The translations under genes were made by a program, and so were the position numbers. 43,496 nt of DNA from Hungatella sp. (GTDB taxonomy: Bacteria > Bacillota > Clostridia > Lachnospirales > Lachnospiraceae). The notes under the pieces were generated by a model. That model saw nothing but the letters and a program-made list of their open reading frames with translations. It did not search any database and had not been told where the DNA came from. Shown piece by piece: positions 34,346 through 41,881 of the stretch. The stretch is from positions 1 to 43,496 of the forward strand of contig JAAWBS010000065.1 in the NCBI GenBank assembly GCA_022792815.1, given 5' to 3'. Numbering within the stretch: position 1 is the stretch's first letter; each line of letters opens with the position of its first letter.

Positions 34346-35692
34346 CTATTTGGTCACAGCCTCGATGTCAACGGCACATTTGTCAAGGGCCGCCTGGATA
34401 TCACACTCCGGCTCTGACCAGATGGTGGTCATCGTCTCTGTAATGATGGTCTTTGCGTCGTTATAGCCCTTGTCAAACCACGGATTGGGCAGGGAGCCTT
34501 CATAGTTGATTCCCTCCAGGATCTTGGCCGCATCCTCATGTTGGGAGAAATTCTCCACCCACAGCTGATCACAGCCGGTATAGGCCGGGATCGCTCCGGT
34601 CACCGTGGCCGCCTGGGCCTCCTTGGTGGCACAGAATTTTACAAATTCCCACGCGGCATCCAGATTCGTGCTGGCGGCATTGATGCAGTATCCCAAACCG
34701 CTGGCAGTGATGGCCGGAGTTTTGGCCACCGGCATGGTGCAGATCCCCAAGTCCTCCCCCAGGCCCTCGGAGAAATTGGTCATCTTCCAGGAACCGGCAG
34801 TGATCATGGCCGCCTGGCCCGACACGAACATATCGTTGGGGCTGAACTCCAGCTGCTCGGAGTAGGTGGGGGAGACCTTTGACTTGTACATCATGTCATG
34901 AAGGTACTGGATGGCCTCCACGGCCTCCGGCTTGTTGATCTCACAGCCTGCGTGATCCTCGGCGGAGATCCGTCCGCCGTTGGAGTAGATGAAATCCTGG
35001 TAGCACACATTGCCTGCATTCTGAGCCACAAAGCCATAGTGCTGATCATTGGTAACCTTCTGAGCCAGATCCAGAAGCTGATCCCAGGTCATGGCGTCGG
35101 TGGGATAGGGGATCCCCATCTCGTCGAAGATAGCTTTGTTGTAGAACAGGGCGATGCCGTCGTAATCCTTGGGGATGGCGTACACCGCCTCCCCCTGGAT
35201 ATATAAATTGGTCAGCAGTGACGGAAATACGCTGAGATCCACACCCTCCGCCTTGATCCTCTCACCCATATCGTAGAGCAGGCCGGCATTAAAATAATCG
35301 GGAGCCGTCATGTTCATCCAGAACACATCCGGTCCTGTGCCGTTGGGCAGAGAAGTCTGAAGCTTGGTCCAGTACTCACTGGTGGGAATCTGTGTGGGAA
35401 CCACTTTGATCTGGGGCTGCTGTTCTTCAAAGAGGCCGATCAATGCCTCCACCGCCTCCGTCTGACCGCCGTCCCAGTAGTAAAAGTTGATGGTTCCTTC
35501 GGCACTCCGGTCTCCCTGAGATGTATCTTTGCCTGTCGAAGAAACGGCCTGGGTCTTCGAATCGGCTCCGGCTGCTCCCCCGGAAGCCTCGCTGCCTTTG
35601 GAGGAACTGCAGGCAGACAGAACTGCCATGCCTATGACAACAGCTGTACAAATGACGGTCTTCTTGTAAGACCCTTCTATCCTTTTTTTCAT
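34346..35692 (-). CDS. Sugar ABC transporter substrate-binding lipoprotein
   Basis: A 448-residue lipoprotein from ATG 35692 (AAAGGAG RBS); the upstream 21 codons lack an RBS. The signal ends in lipobox LSAC with C28 lipidated, followed by a Ser/Gly/Ala/Thr-rich linker. The binding domain begins TINFYYWDGGQTEAVEALIGLF, then VFWMNMTAPDYFNAGLLYDM and ALFYNKAIFDEMGIPYPTD, typical of family 1 binding proteins for oligosaccharides. First gene of the operon that ends with the sulfatase, under promoter 35839-35867. Confidence 0.93.
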   Translation of the reverse strand: MKKRIEGSYKKTVICTAVVIGMAVLSACSSSKGSEASGGAAGADSKTQAVSSTGKDTSQGDRSAEGTINFYYWDGGQTEAVEALIGLFEEQQPQIKVVPTQIPTSEYWTKLQTSLPNGTGPDVFWMNMTAPDYFNAGLLYDMGERIKAEGVDLSVFPSLLTNLYIQGEAVYAIPKDYDGIALFYNKAIFDEMGIPYPTDAMTWDQLLDLAQKVTNDQHYGFVAQNAGNVCYQDFIYSNGGRISAEDHAGCEINKPEAVEAIQYLHDMMYKSKVSPTYSEQLEFSPNDMFVSGQAAMITAGSWKMTNFSEGLGEDLGICTMPVAKTPAITASGLGYCINAASTNLDAAWEFVKFCATKEAQAATVTGAIPAYTGCDQLWVENFSQHEDAAKILEGINYEGSLPNPWFDKGYNDAKTIITETMTTIWSEPECDIQAALDKCAVDIEAVTK

Positions 35693-35762
35693 AAAAAACT
35701 CCTTTATACTCTTGTGAATGTGGAACACTAAGGGAGGAGAAGGCTTTTTCCCCATCTCTGCA

Positions 35763-35779
35763 CTATAGGCGCCTTATAG
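35763..35779. promoter_or_regulatory. Palindrome downstream of the ABC promoter
   Basis: CTATAGG-CGCC-TTATAG, a near-perfect 17-bp palindrome around GGCGCC. It lies in the ABC operon leader and could be a regulator site; not assignable to AraC specifically. Confidence 0.4.
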
Positions 35780-35788
35780 GCACAGATT

Positions 35789-35847
35789 TTGTATAAAATA
35801 TCTATTCCTCTCGCTTATACCATATATAATATAATCATTTTATACAA
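35789..35847. promoter_or_regulatory. Widely spaced perfect inverted repeat in the ABC/AraC intergenic region
   Basis: TTGTATAAAAT (35789-35799) and ATTTTATACAA (35837-35847) are exact 11-bp complements 37 bp apart. The second overlaps the -10 of the ABC promoter. AT-rich; it may hold AraC half-sites or simply loop DNA. Confidence 0.45.
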
Positions 35848-35867
35848 TTTACTATACCTATAAGCAA
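35839..35867 (-). promoter_or_regulatory. Promoter of the ABC-esterase-GDPD-sulfatase operon
   Basis: TTGCTT (35867-35862), 17-bp spacer, TATAAA (35844-35839) on the minus strand. Confidence 0.6.
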
Positions 35868-35887
35868 CTATTTAAAACTAAAATCAG

Positions 35888-35916
35888 TTGCTTTTTATTG
35901 CATTTTTTCGTATACT
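35888..35916 (+). promoter_or_regulatory. Promoter of the AraC regulator
   Basis: TTGCTT (35888-35893), 17-bp spacer, TATACT (35911-35916). Its -35 and the opposing -35 together form the inverted repeat AAGCAACT/AGTTGCTT (35862-35869 and 35886-35893). Confidence 0.6.
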
Positions 35917-35978
35917 TTCTATGTAAACTCCATCTACTTCCATAGACAACCGAGAGAACCTTAAGGAGGGACCCGACT

Positions 35979-36836
35979 ATGAAAATCGACTCGTTCTGTC
36001 ATTTAGAGCCCTATGTAGCCCAGAGTTATCTCAGCACCAACACCAAAATTTTCGACATGTCAGACCACAGCCACGGCTTTCTGGAACTGAACTACCAGGT
36101 CAGCGGATGCAGCCAGTACCATGTGGCCGGAAAAGACTTTTTTCTCACCGGCGGCGATCTCCTCATCCTCAACAGCAGCCTGCCCCACAGAAAGGTGTAC
36201 CTGTCCGAACAGCCCGGATTTCTCCAGGGGATCACCGTCTATTTTCATGACAAGGGACAAAATGAGGACTACACTTTAGGCGGCATCTTAAGCGGCTGTC
36301 CGACTCTGTCCGATTATCTGAGGCGGATGGAGGGAGGTACCGTCATACCCGATGCCGCGCCTGTGGCCAATACCCTCTCCTCCATGCTGGACGAATACTC
36401 GGGCCAGGCCAACCCCATGTACTTAAACGCCCTCCTTATCCAGCTGTTTTTCCTCATCGACAAGCTTTTGTCCGGACATCGGCCGCCGTCCCCCTCGGAG
36501 CTTATGCACAAGCGGTACGCGGAGATCCTGAAAATCCATATCCGCCACCGCTATCGTGACCTGGCAGGACTTGACGATATCGAGACCTTCATGGGGTTAA
36601 ACAGCACTTATCTGGAGCGGATTTTCCACGAGGCCACAGGCGGTTCCATCTATCAGTTTATGATCGAGACCCGTCTGGCCGAGGCCGCCCGGATCTTAAG
36701 AGACACGGATACTCCCATCGGCCGCATCGACGAGATGATCGGCATGAACTCCAGACAGACCTTTTATCTCCAATTTAAAAAGCGGTACGGGGTCTCTCCG
36801 TCCCAGTACCGCAAGTCTTTCTCAAAGGGAGTATAA
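35979..36836 (+). CDS. AraC-family transcriptional regulator
   Basis: A 285-residue regulator with an N-terminal cupin-like sensor (HSHGFLELNYQVSG, then GDLLILNSSLPHR) and a C-terminal double helix-turn-helix (IETFMGLNSTYLERIFHEAT, then RIDEMIGMNSRQTFYLQFKKRYGVSPSQYRK). AraC proteins of this layout bind a sugar and activate the neighbouring catabolic operon. It is divergent from the ABC-sulfatase operon, sharing a mirrored promoter region, so that operon is the likely target. RBS AAGGAGGG. Its last 15 bases overlap the convergent PHP gene. Confidence 0.9.
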   Translation: MKIDSFCHLEPYVAQSYLSTNTKIFDMSDHSHGFLELNYQVSGCSQYHVAGKDFFLTGGDLLILNSSLPHRKVYLSEQPGFLQGITVYFHDKGQNEDYTLGGILSGCPTLSDYLRRMEGGTVIPDAAPVANTLSSMLDEYSGQANPMYLNALLIQLFFLIDKLLSGHRPPSPSELMHKRYAEILKIHIRHRYRDLAGLDDIETFMGLNSTYLERIFHEATGGSIYQFMIETRLAEAARILRDTDTPIGRIDEMIGMNSRQTFYLQFKKRYGVSPSQYRKSFSKGV

Positions 36837-37553
36837 AGGATTGCAAAGCAGGGCACTCAGCACCCCTCTGACGCTCTTTTCCCCCACCTTCAAGGTCAGT
36901 TCCGGCTCGTGAATGTGCTCCAGATAGTGGGCATCCGAGTTGCTGATGATGCGGCACTGTTCCAGGTAGGGGTTGTTCTTCTTCAATCCGTGAAGCTTCT
37001 TTAAATCTTTCACCTCCGCCGTCACAAACCTGCTGTCCGGCGGGATAAATCCCAGGTTGGCGATCAGGCTGTTAGCCGTCTTGTCCACATGAGCCGGGAA
37101 CATGACGCCTCCGTAGCCTCTCACCAGCTCCCAAAGCCCCTCGAATGAGATGTCTGCCGCGTTGATCAGCAGATTGGGCACGGTGCCGGTGATCTCGTCC
37201 TCCTCGTTATAGATCAGCTGCCTGCCGAAGATCTCCTCCCTGTTGGGGAACCGGAGCAGTTTCTCATACACATAGGCGTCAAATTCCAGAGCCGCCTCTA
37301 ACTCTTCAAACAGACATACCGCATGGACCTCCTCGGAGGTGTTGATCTCCATCCCCGGTATGGCCAGGATCCCGTACTCCTTAGCGGCAGCCAGGACAGC
37401 GGGACAGTTTTTACAGGAATTATGGTCCGTCACCGCGATCACATCCAGCCCTTTGATGACCGCCATGCCCACAATATTGGCCGGGGTCATGTCATCGTCT
37501 CCGCATGGGGAGAGACAGGAGTGGATGTGAAGGTCATAGTACAGCTCAGCCAT
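36822..37553 (-). CDS. PHP-domain metal-dependent phosphoesterase
   Basis: A 243-residue PHP protein: DLHIHSCLSPCGDDDM at the start (metal histidines), AVTDHNS near 40, a PAHVDK site near 160, and ISNSDAHY near 210, the metal-ligand set of trpH-like phosphoesterases. Substrates include nucleotides and oligonucleotides; none can be assigned here. It is the last gene of the cluster divergent from the hydrogenase operon, starting 8 bases inside the DRTGG gene. In that setting a signal- or cofactor-hydrolysing role is possible (inference). Confidence 0.87.
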   Translation of the reverse strand: MAELYYDLHIHSCLSPCGDDDMTPANIVGMAVIKGLDVIAVTDHNSCKNCPAVLAAAKEYGILAIPGMEINTSEEVHAVCLFEELEAALEFDAYVYEKLLRFPNREEIFGRQLIYNEEDEITGTVPNLLINAADISFEGLWELVRGYGGVMFPAHVDKTANSLIANLGFIPPDSRFVTAEVKDLKKLHGLKKNNPYLEQCRIISNSDAHYLEHIHEPELTLKVGEKSVRGVLSALLCNPLYSL

Positions 37554-37881
37554 GAAGCTGCCGGTGGACCTTCAAGGCCGCCTCGAAGATGGGCTCCTCT
37601 GTGACCAGCACGGTCACCCCCTGCTGCTTGGCTCTTGCCCGGCACATGTCGTCGGGCAAGGCCCCCTCTGCAAGGATGACGCAGGCCACGTCCGCCAGAG
37701 TCGCCACCGCGATGGTGTTCACATTGCCCATGACCGTCACCCATGCGCTGTCCGACGGCGCCCTTCCCATGGCAATGCTCAAAAGGTCGCAGCAGAAGAT
37801 TCCCGTTACCTCCCGGGAAAGGTCTTCCCCCTCCACCACCATCTTAAATTCTTGTTTTTCAATCAGTTCTTCCACAGTCAT
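37546..37881 (-). CDS. DRTGG-domain protein (second copy)
   Basis: A 111-residue protein that is a lone DRTGG domain: EDLSREVTGIFCCDLLSIAMGRAPSDSAWVT, then IAVATLADVACVILAEG. DRTGG domains occur in phosphotransacetylases and CBS-domain proteins and may bind a nucleotide or regulator, but stand-alone forms are uncharacterised. It sits between the hydrogenase-like gene and the PHP gene, separated from the former by a long hairpin and overlapping the latter. RBS AGAGAG-type before ATG 37881. Confidence 0.85.
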   Translation of the reverse strand: MTVEELIEKQEFKMVVEGEDLSREVTGIFCCDLLSIAMGRAPSDSAWVTVMGNVNTIAVATLADVACVILAEGALPDDMCRARAKQQGVTVLVTEEPIFEAALKVHRQLHG

Positions 37882-37920
37882 AATCGTTCTCTCTCCTGTC
37901 CTTAAGGATCACCCTATGCC

Positions 37921-37962
37921 GGGCGTATCCTGTCATCCCCCTAAGGGGGACCGGATACGCCC
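37921..37962 (-). other. Intercistronic hairpin after the sensory hydrogenase gene
   Basis: GGGCGTATCC/GGATACGCCC (10 bp) encloses a nested CCCCC/GGGGG pair. It begins one base past the stop codon. No U-run follows, so it may be a processing or stability element rather than a full terminator. Confidence 0.55.
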
Positions 37963-39378
37963 TCACTCTTCCTCCGCCGTCACGTTCTCGTCCTTCACCT
38001 TGCTGTCCAAAATCGCCATCTCTTCCGAGATCATCTGTATGTATTCTTTAAGAGCGTTCATCCTGCCCTTGTCCCGGTTCTCGCTCTCCCTCTCCGCCAA
38101 GTCTTCCGCCAGGATAGCCACCTCCTGGGACAGCTTATGCAGGTTATCCCGAAGATAGTAGACACAGTCCCTCTCGCTGGCATCTCCCCGGACGATGTCC
38201 TCCGCCAGCGCCTTGCAGGTAGGTGCCCCGCAGGAGCCGCAGTCCAGTCCCGGCAGCTTCCTGCAAAGCCGCTCCACCCGCTCCAGGCGGGAAAAGCTCT
38301 CCATCATGTTCTCGCCCAAGCGGAACACCGGCTCAAACTGCACCCCGGTGGTCCACGGCACATAGTCTTTTATGCCCTCCTCCATATGGCTTCTGGCCAC
38401 AGGCATATATTTGCGCAGGCGCTTCAGCTTCACCTCCGCCACATAAGGATTCTCCACCGTCAGCACGCCTCCGACACAGCCGCCGTTGCAGGCGTTCAGC
38501 TCCACAAACTGAAGGTTGTCGAATTTCTCGTCCTCCAGATCCTCCAGGACCCGGATGACATTCTCGATTCCGTCTGCCGCCAGATAATTTTCCGAAAATA
38601 AGCCGCTGGCCTCCCCGCCGCTGCGGCCCCAGCTGATGCCGATCTTGCCGGAAGCGCTTAACTCCTCCGGGTCATCCCCCACCGCCTTCATGTGGGACAG
38701 AAGCTGAGGGTACACATCTTTGATGGCAAGGACATGGTCCACCTGGCTCTCGTCCGTCCCCAGGGGAGACTTGACATAGGTCACCTTGGAGGGACAGGGG
38801 GAGATGAAAAAGATGCCGATCTTCTCCCTTGGAAGTCCGGTCTCCCGGAGGGCCTTCTCCACCGCCAGCCCGGCAGCCACCTCGATGGGCGGATTGAGGG
38901 GCAGCATGTGGGGTATCAGATTGGGGAACCGCACCCGGATCAGGCGGACCACAGAGGAACAGGCCGTGCTGATGATGGGAACCTGATCCTGATGGTCTGC
39001 GATGTACTGTCTGGTGGCCTCGGACACGATCTCCGCCGCCGCACTGACCTCGAACACGTCGTCAAACCCCATCATCTTTAGGGCATTGAGCACGATATTG
39101 ACATCCTCTAAGTTGTTAAACTGGCTGTAGAGAGACGGCGCCGGAAGGGCCACCGCATACTCATACTGGCGGATCACCTCCACCTTGTCATAGGTGGCGA
39201 TTTTGGCGTGATGAGGGCAGATGCGGATACACTCCCCACAGTCGATGCAGAACTTGGCGTTGATCTGCGCCTTCCCGTCCCTGACCCGGATGGCCTGAGT
39301 GGGACAGCGCTTGATACAGTTGATGCAGCCCTTGCAGAGCGTCGGTTCCAACCGCACGGAATGATAAAACTTATCCAT
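37963..39378 (-). CDS. Putative sensory [FeFe] hydrogenase-like protein
   Basis: A 471-residue protein. Residues 15-54 hold two [4Fe-4S] ferredoxin motifs (CKGCINCIKRCP, CIDCGECIRICP). The middle resembles the H-cluster domain: ISTACSSVVRLI aligns with the hydrogenase motif TSCCPGWVRF, with A139 in place of the proton-relay cysteine (Clostridium pasteurianum CpI C299) and C140 as ligand; C195-K198 in SPCPSK matches the second motif; C297 and C301 in NACNGGC the third. So all four H-cluster cysteines remain. C380, C383, C388 and C405 form a C-terminal Fe-S motif (LDCGSCGAPTC), then a coiled coil of about 55 residues. This suits a sensor, as in Thermotoga HydS-type proteins, not a catalyst. It may bind the ATPase encoded upstream. 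Confidence 0.85.
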   Translation of the reverse strand: MDKFYHSVRLEPTLCKGCINCIKRCPTQAIRVRDGKAQINAKFCIDCGECIRICPHHAKIATYDKVEVIRQYEYAVALPAPSLYSQFNNLEDVNIVLNALKMMGFDDVFEVSAAAEIVSEATRQYIADHQDQVPIISTACSSVVRLIRVRFPNLIPHMLPLNPPIEVAAGLAVEKALRETGLPREKIGIFFISPCPSKVTYVKSPLGTDESQVDHVLAIKDVYPQLLSHMKAVGDDPEELSASGKIGISWGRSGGEASGLFSENYLAADGIENVIRVLEDLEDEKFDNLQFVELNACNGGCVGGVLTVENPYVAEVKLKRLRKYMPVARSHMEEGIKDYVPWTTGVQFEPVFRLGENMMESFSRLERVERLCRKLPGLDCGSCGAPTCKALAEDIVRGDASERDCVYYLRDNLHKLSQEVAILAEDLAERESENRDKGRMNALKEYIQMISEEMAILDSKVKDENVTAEEE

Positions 39379-39395
39379 GGTTCACTCCTCTCTCA

Positions 39396-39818
39396 CTATA
39401 TTTTCACCACCATGGTAATGGTCGTACCCACCCCCAAAGTCGTCTTGATATCCATCTCGTCCGTATATTTCTTCATATTGGGCAGACCCATGCCCGCGCC
39501 GAATCCCAGAGACCGCACCTCATCCGGCGCAGTGGACCACCCTGCCTGCATGGCCTGATCGACGTCGGGGATTCCCGGACCCTTGTCTGCCAGAATCATC
39601 CTGATCTCGGTGGGGGAGATCTCCACCGTGATCTTTCCGCCCTCGGCGTGAATCACCATATTGATCTCACCCTCGTACATGGCGATGGCCACCTTCCGGA
39701 TGGCTGCCGGTGAAACCCCCACCTGCTTTAATTTGCTCTTTACATCGCTGCTGGCCTCCCCGGCCCTGGTAAAGTCGTCTGGGGATATCTCATAAGTCAG
39801 AGCAATCACATCTGCCAT
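39396..39818 (-). CDS. Anti-sigma-factor-like ATP-binding protein (HATPase)
   Basis: A 140-residue GHKL ATPase of the RsbW/SpoIIAB size: N-box region VAIAMYEGEINMVIHA, G1 box ADKGPGIPDVDQAM, and LGFGAGMGLPNMK with TLGVGTTITM. Such proteins phosphorylate or bind a partner protein, and are known to hold sigma factors, but small hydrogenase-cluster members are uncharacterised. Start ATG 39818 overlaps the DRTGG stop by one base (TAATG), so translation is coupled. Longer upstream frames read the DRTGG gene out of frame. No antagonist (SpoIIAA-like) is in the window. Confidence 0.87.
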   Translation of the reverse strand: MADVIALTYEISPDDFTRAGEASSDVKSKLKQVGVSPAAIRKVAIAMYEGEINMVIHAEGGKITVEISPTEIRMILADKGPGIPDVDQAMQAGWSTAPDEVRSLGFGAGMGLPNMKKYTDEMDIKTTLGVGTTITMVVKI

Positions 39819-40165
39819 TATATCGCACCTCCGTGAAGCCCAGCCTCGTACAGCATGCCGCAGGAGGAGAACATCCGATGCCCTGTCTCCAGCACCACCA
39901 GCTCTCTCTCCCTTGCCATCTCCAGAATCGTCTCGTCCGGCTTTTTCCCCCTCACAAAGATGATACAGACGATATCCAACATCTCTGCAGTCCTGATCAC
40001 CTGGGGATTGCACAGGCCTGTGAGCAGAATGGAGTGATCCTTGGAAAATGCCAGCACGTCACTCATCATGTCCGATCCGCAGGCACTGCGCACTTCCCGG
40101 TCCAGATACTCCTCTCCCACCAGAACCCTCGCACCAAGCACATTCATCGCATCTTTTACAGTCAT
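39818..40165 (-). CDS. DRTGG-domain protein (first copy)
   Basis: A 115-residue lone DRTGG domain: MTVKDAMNVLGARVL, then LDREVRSACGSDMMSDVLAF and VIRTAEMLDIVCIIFVRGK, close in pattern to the second copy (37546-37881). ATG 40165 is chosen because CAGGAGGGGG lies 5 bases before it; the ORF extension to 40288 covers the promoter. First gene of the minus-strand sensory cluster, 250 bases from hydC. Confidence 0.87.
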   Translation of the reverse strand: MTVKDAMNVLGARVLVGEEYLDREVRSACGSDMMSDVLAFSKDHSILLTGLCNPQVIRTAEMLDIVCIIFVRGKKPDETILEMARERELVVLETGHRMFSSCGMLYEAGLHGGAI

Positions 40166-40214
40166 GATTCCCCCTCCTGATATGTATGATTTTTGGTAAA
40201 ACCCTTTTCTTTTA

Positions 40215-40243
40215 AGGATACCATTTACTGCCCGGATATTCAA
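40215..40243 (-). promoter_or_regulatory. Promoter of the sensory cluster
   Basis: TTGAAT (40243-40238), 17-bp spacer, TATCCT (40220-40215) on the minus strand, about 50 bases before the DRTGG start. Confidence 0.6.
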
Positions 40244-40334
40244 CACATTTCCTGAATTTCCCCTCTGTTTTTCTTCCATTTTTTGCATATTGTTGTATTA
40301 TTTTGGATATTTCTTTCTTTTTCCCATATTCCTA

Positions 40335-40363
40335 TAGATTTTTTATCATCAGCGTGTTAAAAT
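40335..40363 (+). promoter_or_regulatory. Candidate promoter of the hydrogenase operon
   Basis: TAGATT (40335-40340), 17-bp spacer, TAAAAT (40358-40363), 53 bases before hydC. The weak -35 suggests an activator may be needed. No clear Rex site was seen. Confidence 0.4.
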
Positions 40364-40415
40364 GTTCTATGATTATATGAATCTCAACCAACTTACTAGT
40401 GAGGAGGATATTAAC

Positions 40416-40910
40416 ATGGCTTGTAAAAAAGAACATGTTCCTTTCAGCGGCACACCGGAGCAGGAAGCTGCCTTAAAAAAAGTGATCGCCGAGCTGAAAG
40501 ACACCAAAGGCGCTCTGATGCCCATCATGCAGCAGGCCCAGGAGATCTATGGTTATCTCCCGATTGAAGTTCAGACCATGATTTCCGACGAGACCGGAAT
40601 CCCGCTGGAGAAAATCTACGGAGTATCCACATTCTACTCTCAGTTTGCCCTGCAGCCCAAAGGCAAGTATCAGATTTCCGTCTGTCTGGGTACTGCATGT
40701 TATGTAAAAGGATCCGGAGCCATCTTCAGCAAACTGGAAGAGCTTTTGGGCATCACCAACGGCGAGTGCACCCCGGACGGCCGCTTCTCCCTTGATTCCT
40801 GCCGCTGTGTGGGCGCCTGCGGACTGGCCCCGGTTATGATGATCAACGACGAGGTCTACGGCAGACTGACTCCGGATGACATTCCCGGTATCTTAGCCAA
40901 ATATAACTGA
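40416..40910 (+). CDS. hydC: HydC / NuoE-like [2Fe-2S] subunit
   Basis: A 164-residue 24-kDa-type subunit with a helical N-terminal part (KGALMPIMQQAQEIYGYLP) and a thioredoxin-fold [2Fe-2S] domain: CLGTAC and CRCVGAC give the four ligands. It relays electrons in NADH-dependent enzymes. With hydB downstream it fits the small subunit of the electron-bifurcating [FeFe] hydrogenase HydABC, which splits NADH and ferredoxin to make H2. The start is ATG 40416 with GAGGAGG; the frame upstream to 40362 lacks an RBS. Confidence 0.92.
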   Translation: MACKKEHVPFSGTPEQEAALKKVIAELKDTKGALMPIMQQAQEIYGYLPIEVQTMISDETGIPLEKIYGVSTFYSQFALQPKGKYQISVCLGTACYVKGSGAIFSKLEELLGITNGECTPDGRFSLDSCRCVGACGLAPVMMINDEVYGRLTPDDIPGILAKYN

Positions 40911-40912
40911 CC

Positions 40913-41470
40913 ATGATGACCGAGATTTCCTTAAATATCCTGGATGTGGCAGAGAATTCTACCAGAGCAGGTGCATCCCTGGTGACAATCACCGTCCACG
41001 CGGACTTTCCTTCTGACCGTCTCACCGTCGTGATCGACGACAACGGCTGCGGCATGACCGAAGAACAGGTTACACAGGTTACAGACCCGTTTTTCACCAG
41101 CCGTACCACCAGAAAGGTAGGTCTGGGCGTACCCTTTTTTAAATTCGCGGCGGAGAGCACCGGCGGCAGTTTTACCATCACGTCCAAGCCGGGGGTGGGA
41201 ACCACCGTAAAGGCAGTCTTCGTGCTGTCCCATATCGACCGGATGCCCCTTGGGGATATCAACACCACCGTTCACACTCTGGTGGTCTATCACCCTGAGA
41301 CCGATTTTCTTTACCGATACCAGTATAACGATCGCTCTTTCACCTTGGACACACGGGAATTTCGACAGGTTCTGGGAGATATCCCTTTTGACACACCAGA
41401 CATATCTGCCTATATCATGGACTATCTAAATGAAAATAAACTGGAAACTGACGGCGGAGCAGTTTACTAA
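40913..41470 (+). CDS. MutL-like GHKL ATPase domain protein within the hydrogenase operon
   Basis: A 185-residue protein with a GHKL ATP-binding fold in a MutL-like form: N-box NILDVAENSTRAGA, G1 DDNGCGM near 43, then RKVGLGVPFF and GVGTTVKAVF. It has no transmembrane segment and no histidine phosphorylation motif, so it is not an ordinary histidine kinase. It lies 2 bases after hydC and 21 before the next gene. Similar 'ATP-binding' genes are commonly seen between NuoE- and NuoF-type hydrogenase genes in Clostridia, but their role is not known. A regulator or assembly factor is plausible. Confidence 0.82.
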   Translation: MMTEISLNILDVAENSTRAGASLVTITVHADFPSDRLTVVIDDNGCGMTEEQVTQVTDPFFTSRTTRKVGLGVPFFKFAAESTGGSFTITSKPGVGTTVKAVFVLSHIDRMPLGDINTTVHTLVVYHPETDFLYRYQYNDRSFTLDTREFRQVLGDIPFDTPDISAYIMDYLNENKLETDGGAVY

Positions 41471-41491
41471 CCGCCAGAGAGGAGCAACTAT

Positions 41492-41869
41492 ATGAAAACG
41501 CTTGAAGAATTAAAAGCCATTCGTGAAAAAATGCAGAGCCAGGTAAGTATGCGCGCGGAAGATCACAACCACATCCGAGTGGTGGTGGGCATGGCTACCT
41601 GCGGAATCGCAAGCGGCGCAAGACCCGTCCTCACCAGATTATCCACTCTGGTTCAGGAAAAGAATTTAACCGATAAAATCTCCGTGACTCAGACCGGCTG
41701 CATCGGCCTGTGCCAGTATGAACCCATCGTTGAAGTCATGGAACCCGGCAAACAGAAGATCACCTATATCAAGATGACTCCCGAGAAAGCCGAGGAAGTC
41801 TTGGAGCGCCATTTAGTAGGCGGCCATGTAGTGGAAAATTACACGCTCAGCGGGGCGGATATCAAATAA
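41492..41869 (+). CDS. Thioredoxin-like [2Fe-2S] ferredoxin
   Basis: A 125-residue protein with the thioredoxin-like ferredoxin fold: VVVGMATCGIASGARP near 35-45 and TGCIGLCQYEP near 70 give the cluster cysteines, as in the N-terminal domain of HydB/NuoF. It likely passes electrons between hydrogenase subunits. It starts with GAGAGGAG before ATG 41492 and lies 12 bases before hydB. Confidence 0.88.
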   Translation: MKTLEELKAIREKMQSQVSMRAEDHNHIRVVVGMATCGIASGARPVLTRLSTLVQEKNLTDKISVTQTGCIGLCQYEPIVEVMEPGKQKITYIKMTPEKAEEVLERHLVGGHVVENYTLSGADIK

Positions 41870-41881
41870 GGAGGAAACCAG

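Noticed and set aside
40166..40415. A Rex (NADH/NAD+ sensor) operator between the sensory cluster and hydC
   Set aside because: No TTGTTAA-N6-TTAACAA-like palindrome found; only single half-like words occur.
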